Shown: piece after piece, positions 33,834-42,462 of the stretch
Layout of the letters: every line of letters starts with the position of its first letter
How positions within the stretch are numbered: the stretch's first letter is position 1
Source of the DNA: Kocuria turfanensis
Lineage (GTDB): Bacteria; Actinomycetota; Actinomycetes; Actinomycetales; Micrococcaceae
Direction of reading: 5' to 3'
NCBI RefSeq assembly: GCF_001580365.1
Contig: NZ_CP014480.1
Coordinates: 434,001 to 498,000 of the forward strand
DNA: 64,000 bases
Program-made: the position numbers and the translations under genes
The notes under the pieces: model-generated
Seen by the model: only the letters and a program-made list of their open reading frames with translations
What the model was told of the DNA's origin: nothing
Databases searched by the model: none

Positions 33834-34220
33834 TCAGCCGCGGACTCCCGGGGCGGACCAGGCGACCAGCCCCGCGACCGTCCCGGTGTGCTCGATGAGC
33901 TCGAGCTCGCGCACCGGCAGCAGGGCGCCGGGGGCGTGGCCGTCGGACTCGCACCGCACCAGCACCACCATGCCCAGGGACGCCGGTTCGTAGACGGCGC
34001 ACAGCACGATCTCGCCGGCGCGCAGGTTCAGTCCGGGCCGGTCGGTGCGCACCCGGTAGCGCGAGAGGGGTGTGGCCGGGGCGGTGGGCCGGATCTGCGG
34101 GTCCGTGCCGACGCCGATGCCGGGCAGCGCAGGCCGGGCCGTGCCGCGGTGCTCGGGCCCGGCGGCCCGGCGGGAGCCGGTGCGGCGGGCGGGAACGGGG
34201 GTCGGTGCGGGGGCGCTCAT
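33834..34220 (-). CDS. Small conserved protein, paralogue 2 of 3 (RPGL-RAGE family)
   Basis: A 128-aa protein; ATG 34220 follows GGAGG. The N-terminal ~55 residues are Ala/Pro/Arg-rich and variable. The conserved core then reads LSRYRVRTDRPGLNLRAGE, VLCAVYEPASLGMVVLVRCE, DGHAPGALLPVRELELIE, and ends VAWSAPGVRG. It matches the proteins at 8878 and 35950 over about 75 residues, but they share little outside. I recognise no known family and no neighbour suggests a role. Confidence 0.7.
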   Translation of the reverse strand: MSAPAPTPVPARRTGSRRAAGPEHRGTARPALPGIGVGTDPQIRPTAPATPLSRYRVRTDRPGLNLRAGEIVLCAVYEPASLGMVVLVRCESDGHAPGALLPVRELELIEHTGTVAGLVAWSAPGVRG

Positions 34221-34336
34221 GGTCCTCCGGGGGGTGCTGTGCGTCACGATCTGCGGCGCACGCCGATCGTGGCACCCCAGCCTGGCCGGTGCCTCGGGCG
34301 CGGCTGAGTGTTCACCGGCATCCCGACCGTCCGTGC

Positions 34337-35170
34337 TCACCGGGACAGGGCGCGCTCCAGCCACACGGTCAGCCACAGCTGCAGCCGCAGCTCGTCCCAG
34401 TCCGGGACGTCGACGACCAGGGCGTGGGGTCCGTACCGGTGGACCGAGACGACGCCGTCCCGGTCGGCCAGCTCGGCGACCAGCCGCTCCACCACCTCGG
34501 GGTGCTGCTCGACGAGATCGGCGCGCAGTCCGACGTCGAAGCAGCCGACCTCGGCCACCACGTTCACCAGCGGCTCCCCGGCCGTGGCGGCCGCCGGGCT
34601 CTCACCGCGCAGTGCGGCGATCGTCCGGTGCACGTGCCCGAGCATCTCGGCCCCGCTCATCGGGTCGCGGCCGTGGGCGGACTGGTAGGCGCTGTAGAGC
34701 GGCATGGCCGGCAGGAAGACCTGGTGGCGCCCGGCCGCGAGCACGGGATAGTTCAGCAGAGGGTGGTGGGCGATGCGGTGCTCACCGGCCTGCCACCGCG
34801 CGCCGGGCACCGCGGCCGTGAGCAGTTCCCCGAGGTAGGTGACGAACCCGTCGACCAGCGCGATGGTCTCGGCCGGCGGATGCGGGTCGACGAGCTTCCC
34901 GTGACGGGCCCAGCTGGGCCAGGTGCCCCGCGTCGGGTCCTCCTCCAAGGTCTGCTCGGCGACGCCGAGCTGGTCGAAGCGGGTGTTGAGCCACTGCCAC
35001 AGCGGTGCCACGGACTCCGGGGAACCGTTCAGGACCCTTTTCGGGTCCCGGCCGTGGCGGGCCAGGGCCTCGCGCAGGCGATCCAGCGCGGGGGCCCGCT
35101 CGGCGAGGTACCGGTGGAGGGCGTCGGCCGCCTCCTCCACGGTCATCCACTCGTAGAGTGACGTCGCCAT
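34337..35170 (-). CDS. Hypothetical 277-aa protein
   Basis: A soluble, largely helical protein: EEAADALHRYLAERAPALDRLREALARHG at the start, PLWQWLNTRFDQLG, then HHPLLNYPVLAAGRHQVFLPAMPLYSAYQSAHG, and C-terminal LVVDVPDWDELRLQLWLTVWLERALSR. There is no signal peptide or membrane helix. The charge pattern and codon use look like genuine coding sequence. I do not recognise a family. The ATG at 35170 is the first start consistent with the helix; a much longer upstream frame is low complexity. Confidence 0.6.
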   Translation of the reverse strand: MATSLYEWMTVEEAADALHRYLAERAPALDRLREALARHGRDPKRVLNGSPESVAPLWQWLNTRFDQLGVAEQTLEEDPTRGTWPSWARHGKLVDPHPPAETIALVDGFVTYLGELLTAAVPGARWQAGEHRIAHHPLLNYPVLAAGRHQVFLPAMPLYSAYQSAHGRDPMSGAEMLGHVHRTIAALRGESPAAATAGEPLVNVVAEVGCFDVGLRADLVEQHPEVVERLVAELADRDGVVSVHRYGPHALVVDVPDWDELRLQLWLTVWLERALSR

Positions 35171-35949
35171 GGACGGAACTGTACGCGTCCGCGCACCCGC
35201 GGGGACCGGTCCATGCGATCTCCTGGAGGGCAGCCACTCCCGGAGGCCGCCTCGGTGCCGGCGGGGACGGACGCGGTTGCACCCGCGGTGAGCGTCCTGC
35301 TGGGGCCGGCCCCGGGACGGCCGGCGGCCCACCGGCCTGCCCTGGACGCACACCGGAGAGGGGAGCAGCCCTGCGGATCCCCGTGGGACACGCCGGCGCG
35401 CACGGATCGACGACGCAGATCGCCCGGCGGATCGCCCGGGAGCTGACCGAGGACCCCGCGATCGCCTCCGCGGGCTCCTGAGCCCGCAGCGCCGAGGACG
35501 CATGAGCCCCGCGTGTCCCGGCGCTCGCCGGACCGGGCGGCTCCGTGGCGGCCCGGCCGCAGGGCGGGGCCGCCACGGGCGACGCGCGCCGCTGGAAGGG
35601 CGCTGCGTTGCGGCAGGCCCACGCCCCCCGACGTGGCCTGCCTCGTCGGGCCGCTCCGCGTGGACTCCGTCCACGGTGTGCGAGCGGCTCGCCGACACCG
35701 CCGAGACTACGCGGGCGCCCGACGCCGTGGCAGCCCCACTTCTGGGCACAGCCGCACGCACCCGGTGGACCGGTGTGCGCCGGGCAGGGTCACCGGCGTG
35801 GTCCGGTGAACACCGGGTGAAAGGTTCCACAGCCTGCTTCCTGTTCGCTGCGCGGGCTCCTATCCTGGGAGGGACAGCGTCGTCGAGCACCCCGCCCGGC
35901 GCCGGGACCTGATGGCCCCGGTGCGTTCGACGATCTGGAGGTCCACCTG
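35171..35949. other. 779-bp gap with a flavodoxin relic
   Basis: The region separates a minus-strand hypothetical gene from paralogue 3. The only coding-like piece is the flavodoxin fragment at 35371-35481. The remainder has Arg/Ala/Pro-rich frames on all sides and no recognisable gene. The final 20 bases hold the GGAGG site of the gene at 35950. Confidence 0.4.
35371..35481 (+). pseudogene. N-terminal relic of a flavodoxin-domain protein
   Basis: The plus-strand frame ending at 35481 reads RIPVGHAGAHGSTTQIARRIARELT and then stops a few codons later. The segment matches the FMN-binding first loop of actinobacterial flavodoxin-domain proteins (VLV.YA..HGST..IA..IA..L). No start codon fits: the first codon is CTG/CGG where ATG is expected. 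It looks like a remnant. Confidence 0.4.
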
Positions 35950-36297
35950 ATGAGTGTTGCCGATCCGGAGTTCATGCCCTCCGGCACCGAGCCCGTGCGG
36001 ATCTCTCCGGGCATCGGGGTCGGAGTGTCCGTCGAGCCCACGCCGGCGGTCGACGTGTCCAGTCTGTCGCGGTGCCGGGTGCTCGCCGACCGGCCGGGAC
36101 TGGGGCTGCGCGCAGGGGAGATCGTGCTGTGCGCCCCCTACGCGCCGGCCGAGCTGGGCATGGTGGTGCTGGTGCGCTGCGAGGCCGACGGGCACAGCCC
36201 CGGCGCCCTGATCTCAGCCGGTGAGGTGGAGGTCCTCGAACCCGCCCTCGAGCTCGTGGCCCCCAGCGAGTGGCACCGCCCCGGCCACCGCGCCTGA
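35950..36297 (+). CDS. Small conserved protein, paralogue 3 of 3 (RPGL-RAGE family)
   Basis: A 115-aa protein; ATG 35950 has a strong ribosome site (GGAGGTCCACCTG). A variable ~40-residue start is followed by the conserved core LSRCRVLADRPGLGLRAGE, VLCAPYAPAELGMVVLVRCE, ADGHSPGALISAGEVEVLE. The short C-terminus differs from the other copies. It is closer to paralogue 1 (8878) in the VLCAPYAP segment and in the DNA around the ribosome site. No known family. Confidence 0.7.
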   Translation: MSVADPEFMPSGTEPVRISPGIGVGVSVEPTPAVDVSSLSRCRVLADRPGLGLRAGEIVLCAPYAPAELGMVVLVRCEADGHSPGALISAGEVEVLEPALELVAPSEWHRPGHRA

Positions 36298-36462
36298 CCG
36301 GCGCGGGAGTCCCGGCGGCTCCCCGGACCCCGCCGGCCCGAGGGGATCCGGTCCCGTGGCGTCCATGGCTCCGCACAGCGGAGAGCGGCATCCGGCCCAG
36401 TGCGGGCACAGCAGCGTTTCCGAGCGTGGTGGCCCGTACCCGGCCACACCGATGGAGGACCC

Positions 36463-36814
36463 ATGGACACGCACCCCCAGCACGAGACGTCGCTCAGCCG
36501 GCCCTTATCCGGGAAACGGGTCCAACGGCACGGACGTGCTGGAGCAGAGCGGGATCGTGCGCAGCGACCTCCGCTCCAGCTTCGGGAACGCCGGCGGGAC
36601 CGCGCAGGGAGTGCCCATGACGCTGGAGCTGACCGTCGCCGACCTCGCCAACCTCGCCGACGGCGGGGCCGGCCAGCTGGGGGCGGTCACCGGCAGCGCC
36701 TCCAGCGGCTACGCGGTCACCCTGACCGCGGGGGTGGACACCACCACGACCCCCACCGGTGGGGGCACGGCCGGAGCCCCGGCGGGTGCGCCGCCGGCTC
36801 CGCCGGCCGGCTGA
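36463..36814 (+). pseudogene. Intradiol ring-cleavage dioxygenase relic with an internal deletion
   Basis: An ATG at 36463 behind GGAGGACCC begins MDTHPQHET, a family-like start, but in a different frame from the following segment. That segment (frame ending at 36814) reads GPYPGNGSNGTDVLEQSGIVRSDLRSSFGNAGGTAQGVPMTLELTVADLAN, the well-known N-terminal part of secreted-type intradiol dioxygenases. It then jumps straight to GSASSGYAVTLTAGV, which is the extreme C-terminal strand. The middle, carrying the Tyr and His iron ligands, is missing. The Pro/Ala tail is normal for these proteins. It cannot be catalytic. Confidence 0.7.
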
Positions 36815-36952
36815 GCCGGTGCCCGGGAACCGGCCCCTCCCGGCCCGGGGCTGTCCCGATACCGCACGGGCATGCCGGCGACCCGGGGCGGTTCCGTAGG
36901 GTGGACCCGGACGGGCGATGCCGTGCCCGTCCCGAGCCGGGAAAGAGGAACC

Positions 36953-37915
36953 ATGACCCCAGAGCTGCCTCCTGCCGTCGACGTGCTGGTGGTCGGCGGC
37001 GGGCCTGCCGGTCTGTCGGCGGCCACCTGGTTGGGCCGCTACCGCCGTTCGACCCTGGTCGTCGACGCCGGTCAGCAGCGCAACCTGCCCGCGGACCGCG
37101 CCCACGGTCTGCTGGGCCGGGACCCGACCACCCCGCACGAGCTGCTGGCCGAGGCGCGGGCCGGCCTGGAGCAGTACCCCGAGGTGGTCCTCCACCACGG
37201 AACGGTCAGCTCCGTCCGCAAGGACGAGGCGGGACGGTTCTGCGCCGTCGTGGACGGCGTGGAGGTCTCCGCGCTGCGGGTCGTGCTGGCCACGGGGGTC
37301 CGTGACCGGCTCCCGGAACTCGACGGCATCCAGGACCACTACGGCACGGACGTGCACCACTGCCCGGCCTGCGACGGGCCCACGGCGCAGGACCAGGTGG
37401 TGATCGTGCTCGGCTCCGGCGACCAGGTCCCCGCCTACGCCGCGGAGCTGCTCGACTGGGCCGACACGGTCCGGATCGTCACCGACACCGCCGACCCGTG
37501 CTTCGGGGAGGACCAGCGGGCGGCGCTGGCCGACCACGGGGCCGAGGTCGTGGACGGGGTGGCCGAGGCGCTGGTCGGGGAGCCCGGGGCCCTGGTGGGG
37601 GTGCAGCTGGCCGGTGGCGAGCTGGTGGAGGGGGACAAGGTCTTCTTCTCCTACGCCCACCACCCCACCCACGAGCTCGCCCTCGAGCTGGGCTGCGAGC
37701 TCGACCACGAGGGCGGGATCGTCGTCAACGGCTTCCAGCTCACCAGCGTCGAGGGGGTCTACGCCGCGGGGGACATCACCGCGGGACTGCAGCTGGTGCC
37801 CATCGCACTCGGCAAGGGAACCGCCGCGGGCGTCGCCTGCGCGACCTCCCTGCGGGGACATCCCACGCACGGGGCGAGCCCGGCCCCGCCGACGCGCCGG
37901 TTCCGCTCCGGGTGA
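36953..37915 (+). CDS. NAD(P)/FAD-dependent oxidoreductase, thioredoxin-reductase-like
   Basis: A 320-aa flavoprotein. FAD-binding Rossmann motif VDVLVVGGGPAGLSAATWLGR at residues ~10-30; a possible redox pair CPAC in DVHHCPACDGPTA (about residue 143); NAD-binding-like GSGDQVPAYAAELL; and the second FAD motif GVYAAGDITAGLQLVPIALGKG. The length and layout match the TrxR-like group that includes bacillithiol/mycothiol-linked and orphan reductases. The ATG at 36953 follows GAAAGAGGAA. Typical TrxR has CATC; here the CPAC signature is closer to HCPWC-type relatives. Confidence 0.86.
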   Translation: MTPELPPAVDVLVVGGGPAGLSAATWLGRYRRSTLVVDAGQQRNLPADRAHGLLGRDPTTPHELLAEARAGLEQYPEVVLHHGTVSSVRKDEAGRFCAVVDGVEVSALRVVLATGVRDRLPELDGIQDHYGTDVHHCPACDGPTAQDQVVIVLGSGDQVPAYAAELLDWADTVRIVTDTADPCFGEDQRAALADHGAEVVDGVAEALVGEPGALVGVQLAGGELVEGDKVFFSYAHHPTHELALELGCELDHEGGIVVNGFQLTSVEGVYAAGDITAGLQLVPIALGKGTAAGVACATSLRGHPTHGASPAPPTRRFRSG

Positions 37916-37946
37916 CCGCCCGGACCCCGGCGGCGTCCGGCGGGGC

Positions 37947-38372
37947 TCAGGCCGCGGGCGCCGCGGGGCGGGCTGCGGAGTCCTCCGGGACCCGCGCTGC
38001 GGCCCGGTCGTCCCCGGGCGCCGCACGGGGGCCCAGCAGCTGCGACTTCTCGGCGGCGAACTCCTCCGGGGTGAGGACGCCGCGGTCGCGCAGGTCCGCG
38101 AGCATCGTCAGCTGCTGGGCGCTGGTGGGCGGCGCCGGCTCGACGCGGGCCCGGTCGGTCGCGGCGCGCGCCTCTTCCGCGCTGCCGGCCGAGCGCGTCA
38201 TCAGGTAGATCAGCGTGCCCAGCAGGGGCAGCAGCAGAACGAGGATCGTCCACAGCACCTTGGGCCCGCCGGAGATGTCGTCGCGCCGGAAGATGTCCGC
38301 CAGGGCCACGCCCCAGAGCACCGCCAGCGGTGTCCAGATCAGCAGCAGCCACAGGAAGTCCCAGAAGCTCAT
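37947..38372 (-). CDS. PLDc_N/SHOCT-domain small membrane protein
   Basis: A 141-aa protein. Two membrane helices (FWDFLWLLLIWTPLAVLWGVALADIF and VLWTILVLLLPLLGTLIYLMTR) form a phospholipase-D-nuclease N-terminal-like hairpin. A linker is followed by the short SHOCT helix pair MLADLRDRGVLTPEEFAAEKSQLL. Such proteins are widespread in actinobacteria; the SHOCT motif is thought to mediate oligomerisation. The ATG at 38372 directly precedes the first helix. Function unknown. Confidence 0.82.
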   Translation of the reverse strand: MSFWDFLWLLLIWTPLAVLWGVALADIFRRDDISGGPKVLWTILVLLLPLLGTLIYLMTRSAGSAEEARAATDRARVEPAPPTSAQQLTMLADLRDRGVLTPEEFAAEKSQLLGPRAAPGDDRAAARVPEDSAARPAAPAA

Positions 38373-38530
38373 CGAACCCTCCACGTCGTTCGGCGGCCCA
38401 CGGCCACCGCGGGTCCGTTCCAGGTTCCGCGGACGGGGCCGGGCGCGCATCACCCCGCGCGGGTGATCCGCCCCCGCCCTCGCCGCCGCACACTGGAGGT
38501 GTCGCGACCGGACCGACCGAGGAGTGCGCC

Positions 38531-38929
38531 ATGATCACGTCCGTTCTCATCCGCTGGGTCGTCCTGGCCGGGGCCGTGGAGCTGGCGGCCTGGATCCTCC
38601 CCGGGGTGACCCTGACCGGCGGCGTGTTCGCGCACCTGCTGGTGGCCCTGCTGATCGGACTGGTCAACGCGCTGGTGCCCCTGCTCACCGCGCGGATGCC
38701 GCAGCCGGGCTCGGTGCTGCTCCTGGGCCTGCTCACCCTGGCGGTCAACGCCGTGCTGGTGTGGGTGGTGGCCGCCGTGACCCCGTGGCTGGCGGTCTCC
38801 GGGCTGCTCGCCGCGGCGGGGGCCGTGGTGCTGATCTCCGTGTTCGCCGCCGTCCTCGCCCTGGTCGTGGACCGGCTCATGGCGTCGCGGGGGAACCGTT
38901 CCGGGCAGGATGCCCGCGCGACGACGTGA
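38531..38929 (+). CDS. YvlD/phage-holin-IV-type membrane protein
   Basis: A 132-aa protein with four membrane helices. The segment VELAAWILPGVTLTGGVFAHLLVALLIGLVNALVPLL followed by LLGLLTLAVNAVLVWVVAAV matches the Pfam phage holin family 4 / YvlD group, which has conserved ILPG-V and GL-N-L-P/LTLxxNA motifs. Chromosomal members are not lysis genes; some respond to cell envelope stress. It diverges from the SHOCT protein gene. Confidence 0.82.
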   Translation: MITSVLIRWVVLAGAVELAAWILPGVTLTGGVFAHLLVALLIGLVNALVPLLTARMPQPGSVLLLGLLTLAVNAVLVWVVAAVTPWLAVSGLLAAAGAVVLISVFAAVLALVVDRLMASRGNRSGQDARATT

Positions 38930-38978
38930 ACCCGGCGCCACCGCGCCGCCGCGAGGCGACCCGGGCGGATGAGCGCCG

Positions 38979-38995
38979 CGGACCGGCCGCCGGTC
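38979..38995. terminator. Possible terminator stem between convergent genes
   Basis: GGACCGG-CCG-CCGGTCC is a 7-bp perfect stem between the holin-like gene (ends 38929) and the minus-strand gene ending at 39003. No T-tract follows. Confidence 0.35.
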
Positions 38996-39002
38996 CGGGC
39001 GG

Positions 39003-39539
39003 TCAGGACCGGGCCTGCGGGTCCAGCTCCACGACCAGGACGGGCAGCGGCAGCCGTGCGGCGGTGAAGGACACGATCCGGGCGTGCGGGATGCCTTTCT
39101 CGCGCACGAACCGGCAGGCCACCAGGCCGTGGTCCCGGTTCTGCCCGACCATCAGCAGCCAGTGCGTGCCCGCGGCGTCGACCGCGTGGGCCTGCCGCTC
39201 GAGGTCCTTCCCCGCCGGGTCGCGCGGCGTGCTGCGCTGGGCGAAGCGGGCGGCGTAGGCGGCCATGTCCGCCTCGGTGCGCAGCATCCCGGCGGAGACC
39301 CTGCGCAGGTCCTGGTGCTGCAGCGCCGGAGCGATGTCCTCCTCCCGGACCTCGAGGATCCGGTCCTCGGCCGCGCCGTCGGCGGCGGGACGGCCGGTGT
39401 AGGTGCGCCGGCCGATGCGGCGCACCCGCTCGTCGTCCTTGTGCAGCTCCTGGTAGCCGGCGATCAGAGCCCGGATCTCATCGTCCAGGTCTCGTCCTCC
39501 GGGCTCGTCCCGGCCTCGGGCGGAGGATGACTGCGACAC
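39003..39539 (-). CDS. Hypothetical 178-aa protein
   Basis: A soluble protein starting from GTG 39539 with AGGAGG upstream. It has an acidic helix DLDDEIRALIAGYQELHKDDERVRRIGRRTYTG, then a helix MLRTEADMAAYAARFAQ, and a C-terminal alpha/beta part THWLLMVGQNRDHGLVACRFVREKGIPHARIVSFTAARLPLPVLVVELDPQ. No family is recognised. Confidence 0.5.
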   Translation of the reverse strand: MSQSSSARGRDEPGGRDLDDEIRALIAGYQELHKDDERVRRIGRRTYTGRPAADGAAEDRILEVREEDIAPALQHQDLRRVSAGMLRTEADMAAYAARFAQRSTPRDPAGKDLERQAHAVDAAGTHWLLMVGQNRDHGLVACRFVREKGIPHARIVSFTAARLPLPVLVVELDPQARS

Positions 39540-39611
39540 GGATGCCTCCTGGGACTGCCCTCATGGGCGCTCACCGCGACGGTGGTGCTCCTGCGGCCGC
39601 AGGCGCCGCGG

Positions 39612-39812
39612 TCACTGGTTGTCGGCCGGGGACCCGGTCCGTGCCTGGACGTCCTCGGTCGGGACGGGTCCGCCCTCGGCCGGATCGGCGTCCAGGCGCC
39701 GGTTGTCGGCGGTGGTCGCGTCGGTCAGCGCGTCGTCGTCCACGACGTGCAGGTCCTCCTGCTGCTGCTCGGCGAAGGCCTCGCCGCGGTCCTCGGGCTG
39801 CTGGGCGGTCAT
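39612..39812 (-). CDS. Small acidic hypothetical protein, 66 aa (in frame with MarR)
   Basis: An ATG at 39812 with an AGGAG site six bases before it begins MTAQQPEDRGEAFAEQQQEDLHVVDDDALTDATT, a polar, acidic, probably disordered protein. It lies in the same frame as the upstream MarR gene with no intervening stop, so it could be made alone, as the tail of a 247-aa MarR fusion, or both. The internal ribosome site argues that it is a real gene. I recognise no family. Confidence 0.5.
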   Translation of the reverse strand: MTAQQPEDRGEAFAEQQQEDLHVVDDDALTDATTADNRRLDADPAEGGPVPTEDVQARTGSPADNQ

Positions 39813-40355
39813 GGTGACGCTCCTGTCCTCGACGGTGGTGCTCCCGATCCTAGGCGTCCCCTCCCGGTTCCGGGGCGTGCACCCGGGGTCGTCCGCTGCC
39901 AGCAGACGGAGCAGCCGCTCCAGCTCGGCCCTGTCCTCCGGGGCGAGCCGGGAGAAGTACTCGTCGGACTCCCGGCGCCGGGCCTCGCGGACCCGTCCGC
40001 GCAGGGCCGTGCCGCGCGGCGTCAGGGAGACGAGGGTGGCGCGCCGGTCGGTGCGGTCCGCGACCCGCTCCACGAGCCCCTTCTCCTGCAGCAGGTCCAC
40101 GACCTCGGTGGCCGAGCGCGGGGCGATGCGCAGCGCCTCGGCCAGGTCCTTCACACGCCGTCCCGTGGCCCCGCCGCCGCACGTCCCGGTGCTCGCGGAG
40201 CCGCGGGAGCCCGCGGGCCCGGCGAGCGCGTCGAGCGCCCGGAACTGGTGCGGGGTGAGGCCGAACGGCGCCAGCTGGGACGCCCACCGGCGGCGGAGCC
40301 GGCGGAAGGCGCCGAGCAGGAGCTCGTCGAGGGAGTCCGGGTCGGAGTGGGGCAT
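39612..40355 (-). CDS. MarR-family regulator read through into a small acidic C-terminus
   Basis: The ATG at 40355 begins a MarR protein: LLLGAFRRLRRRWASQLAPFGLTPHQFRALDALAG, VKDLAEALRIAPRSATEVVDLLQEKGLVERVADRTDRRATLVSLTPRGTAL (HTH and wing) and a C-terminal helix RRRESDEYFSRLAPEDRAELERLLRLLAA. A normal MarR would stop there (~160 aa). Here the frame is open through a 24-residue linker into the 66-aa acidic protein, ending at 39612 after 247 aa. An insertion GSRGSASTGTCGGGATGRR sits in the turn before the HTH. It diverges from an ABC exporter, which it most likely represses. Confidence 0.75.
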   Translation of the reverse strand: MPHSDPDSLDELLLGAFRRLRRRWASQLAPFGLTPHQFRALDALAGPAGSRGSASTGTCGGGATGRRVKDLAEALRIAPRSATEVVDLLQEKGLVERVADRTDRRATLVSLTPRGTALRGRVREARRRESDEYFSRLAPEDRAELERLLRLLAADDPGCTPRNREGTPRIGSTTVEDRSVTMTAQQPEDRGEAFAEQQQEDLHVVDDDALTDATTADNRRLDADPAEGGPVPTEDVQARTGSPADNQ

Positions 40356-40365
40356 GGCCTCATCC

Positions 40366-40402
40366 TACCGGCCTTGCCGGTAACCTCATAGAGAGGTAAC
40401 CT
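40366..40402. promoter_or_regulatory. Divergent control region of MarR and ABC exporter genes
   Basis: TACCGG-CCTTG-CCGGTA (40366-40382) is a perfect inverted repeat, a likely MarR operator. GGTAACCT occurs twice as a direct repeat (40379-40386 and 40395-40402). For the exporter, TTGCCG (40374-40379) and TAACCT (40397-40402) are 17 bases apart and fit a promoter overlapping the operator. Confidence 0.55.
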
Positions 40403-40428
40403 CCACAATATTGGCGGAGGAGGATCCC

Positions 40429-42462
40429 ATGACCATCACCCACGGTCCCGCGCGCGGGCGCGCCACCGGTCACGGCTCCGGCCACACCGATGGCCACGGC
40501 TCCGGGGGCGGCTCCGGGGGCGCCGGGCCGCCCGGCGCGGTGCCCCTCGGCGGCGGCGCGGGCCGGGCCGCCCGGGCCGATCCCGCCGACCAGGCGCAGC
40601 TGGCCCGCCGTCCCGTGAGCCGGCGGCGCATCGCGGCCCTGTTCGCCCCGCACCGCGGGACGATCGGCGTGGTCGTCGTCCTCATCACCGCGGCCTCGGT
40701 GATCAACCTCGCCCAGCCGTTCCTGGTCCGCGGCGTCATCGACGAGGCCCTGCCCCGCGGGGACACGCGCCTGCTCCTCCTGCTGACCGCCGCGATGGTC
40801 GGAGTGGCCGCCCTGACCGCCGTGCTGGGCGTGGTCCAGACCTGGCTGGCCACCGCCATGGGCCAGCAGGTGATGCACGCCCTGCGCGTGGACCTCTTCA
40901 CCCACCTCCAGGCGCAGTCGCTCAGCTTCTTCACCCGGACCCGGGGCGGGGAGGTGCAGTCGCGGCTCACGCACGACATCTCCGGCATGCAGTCAGTGGT
41001 CACCACCTCGGCCACCGGGGTGGCGTCGAACCTCACGACCACCGTGGCCACGGCCGCGGCGATGATCGCGCTGTCCCCGGCGATGAGCCTGATCTCACTG
41101 GTGGTCCTGCCGCCGGCCGTCTGGCTGGCCCGGCGCGTGGCGCTGATCCGCCGCGAGGTCACCGACGAACGCCAGCACGAGCTCGCCCTGCTGCACACCC
41201 AGGTCGAGGAGGGCCTGTCCGTCTCCGGGGTCCGGCTGGCCAAGACCCTGGGCACCACCGCGCGGGACGCGACCCGCTTCGCCGCCCGCTCCGACCGGCT
41301 CGTGCACCTGGAGCTGCGCAGCCAGCTGGCCGGCCGCTGGCGGATGGCCACCATGCAGATCGTCTTCGCGGCGATCCCGGCCGTCGTCTACCTCGCCGCC
41401 GGGTTCCCGGCCACCGGTGCCGGGATGAGCATCGGCACCCTGGTGGCCTTCACCGCCCTGCAGGGGGCGGTCTTCCGGCCCCTGATGGGCCTGCTGAACA
41501 TCGGTGTGCAGTGGGTGGCCGCGCTGGCCTTCTTCAGCCGGATCTTCGAGTACCTCGACCTCGTGCCGCAGATCTCGGCGCCCGGCGCGCCCGTCCGGCT
41601 GGACCCGAGCACGGTGCGCGGCGAGGTGCGGCTCGAGGGCGTCCGCTTCGCCTACGACGACGGGGTCGAGGTGCTGCACGACGTCGACCTGGTGCTGGCC
41701 GCAGGCACCACCACCGCCGTGGTCGGAGCCACCGGTTCGGGCAAGAGCACGCTGGGCTCCCTGCTGCCGCGGCTCAACGACGTCACGCACGGGCGCGTGA
41801 GCATCGACGGCACCGACGTGCGGGACGTCGACCCGGCGGAGCTCGCGCGCGTCGTCGGGGTCGTGTCCCAGGAGACCTATCTGCTCCACGCCACGGTCCG
41901 CGAGAACCTGCTGCTGGCCGAGCCGGACGCCTCCGACGCCGACCTGTGGCGGGCCCTCGGCGCCGCACGCATCGCCGACACCGTGGCCGGGCTGCCGGAC
42001 GGGCTGGACACGCTGGTCGGCGCCCGGGGCCACCGCTTCTCCGGCGGCGAGCAGCAGCGCCTGGCGATCGCCCGCACCGTGCTGCGCGATCCACCGGTGC
42101 TCGTCCTCGACGAGGCCACCAGCGCGCTGGACAACACCACGGAGGCGCAGGTCCAGGCCGCCCTGGACCGTCTGGCGGCCGGCCGGACCACCCTGACCAT
42201 CGCCCACCGGCTCTCCACCGTGGAGAACGCCGACCAGGTGGTCGTGCTCGACGCCGGCCGCGTCGTCGAGCGCGGCACCCCCGCGCAGCTGCGGGCCGCG
42301 GGCGGGCCGTACGCCCGCCTCGCGGCACGGGCCGACCGGACCGAGGGCCTCCGCGCCGCGGCCCGGCCCGTGGGCCCGGCCGTGGCGGATTGGCCGGTCA
42401 CGGGCAGGGGCGCTCGGCGAGCTGGTGCGACAGGGCGGCGGCGGAGGAGGCCGAGGAGCTGA
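40429..42462 (+). CDS. ABC exporter half-transporter (MsbA/LmrA type)
   Basis: A 677-aa protein. The ATG at 40429 has a GGAGGAGG site. Residues 1-70 are a His/Gly-rich, disordered tail (GHGSGHTDGHGSGGGSGG) that could bind metal. Membrane domain at ~75-360 (six helices), then the ATPase: Walker A GATGSGKST (~433-441), signature FSGGEQQRLA (~538), Walker B VLVLDEATSALD, H-loop IAHRLS. The last ~30 residues are low complexity and overlap the 3' end of the convergent glycosidase gene by 65 bases. Regulated by the divergent MarR; exports an unknown toxic compound or lipid. Confidence 0.9.
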   Translation: MTITHGPARGRATGHGSGHTDGHGSGGGSGGAGPPGAVPLGGGAGRAARADPADQAQLARRPVSRRRIAALFAPHRGTIGVVVVLITAASVINLAQPFLVRGVIDEALPRGDTRLLLLLTAAMVGVAALTAVLGVVQTWLATAMGQQVMHALRVDLFTHLQAQSLSFFTRTRGGEVQSRLTHDISGMQSVVTTSATGVASNLTTTVATAAAMIALSPAMSLISLVVLPPAVWLARRVALIRREVTDERQHELALLHTQVEEGLSVSGVRLAKTLGTTARDATRFAARSDRLVHLELRSQLAGRWRMATMQIVFAAIPAVVYLAAGFPATGAGMSIGTLVAFTALQGAVFRPLMGLLNIGVQWVAALAFFSRIFEYLDLVPQISAPGAPVRLDPSTVRGEVRLEGVRFAYDDGVEVLHDVDLVLAAGTTTAVVGATGSGKSTLGSLLPRLNDVTHGRVSIDGTDVRDVDPAELARVVGVVSQETYLLHATVRENLLLAEPDASDADLWRALGAARIADTVAGLPDGLDTLVGARGHRFSGGEQQRLAIARTVLRDPPVLVLDEATSALDNTTEAQVQAALDRLAAGRTTLTIAHRLSTVENADQVVVLDAGRVVERGTPAQLRAAGGPYARLAARADRTEGLRAAARPVGPAVADWPVTGRGARRAGATGRRRRRPRS

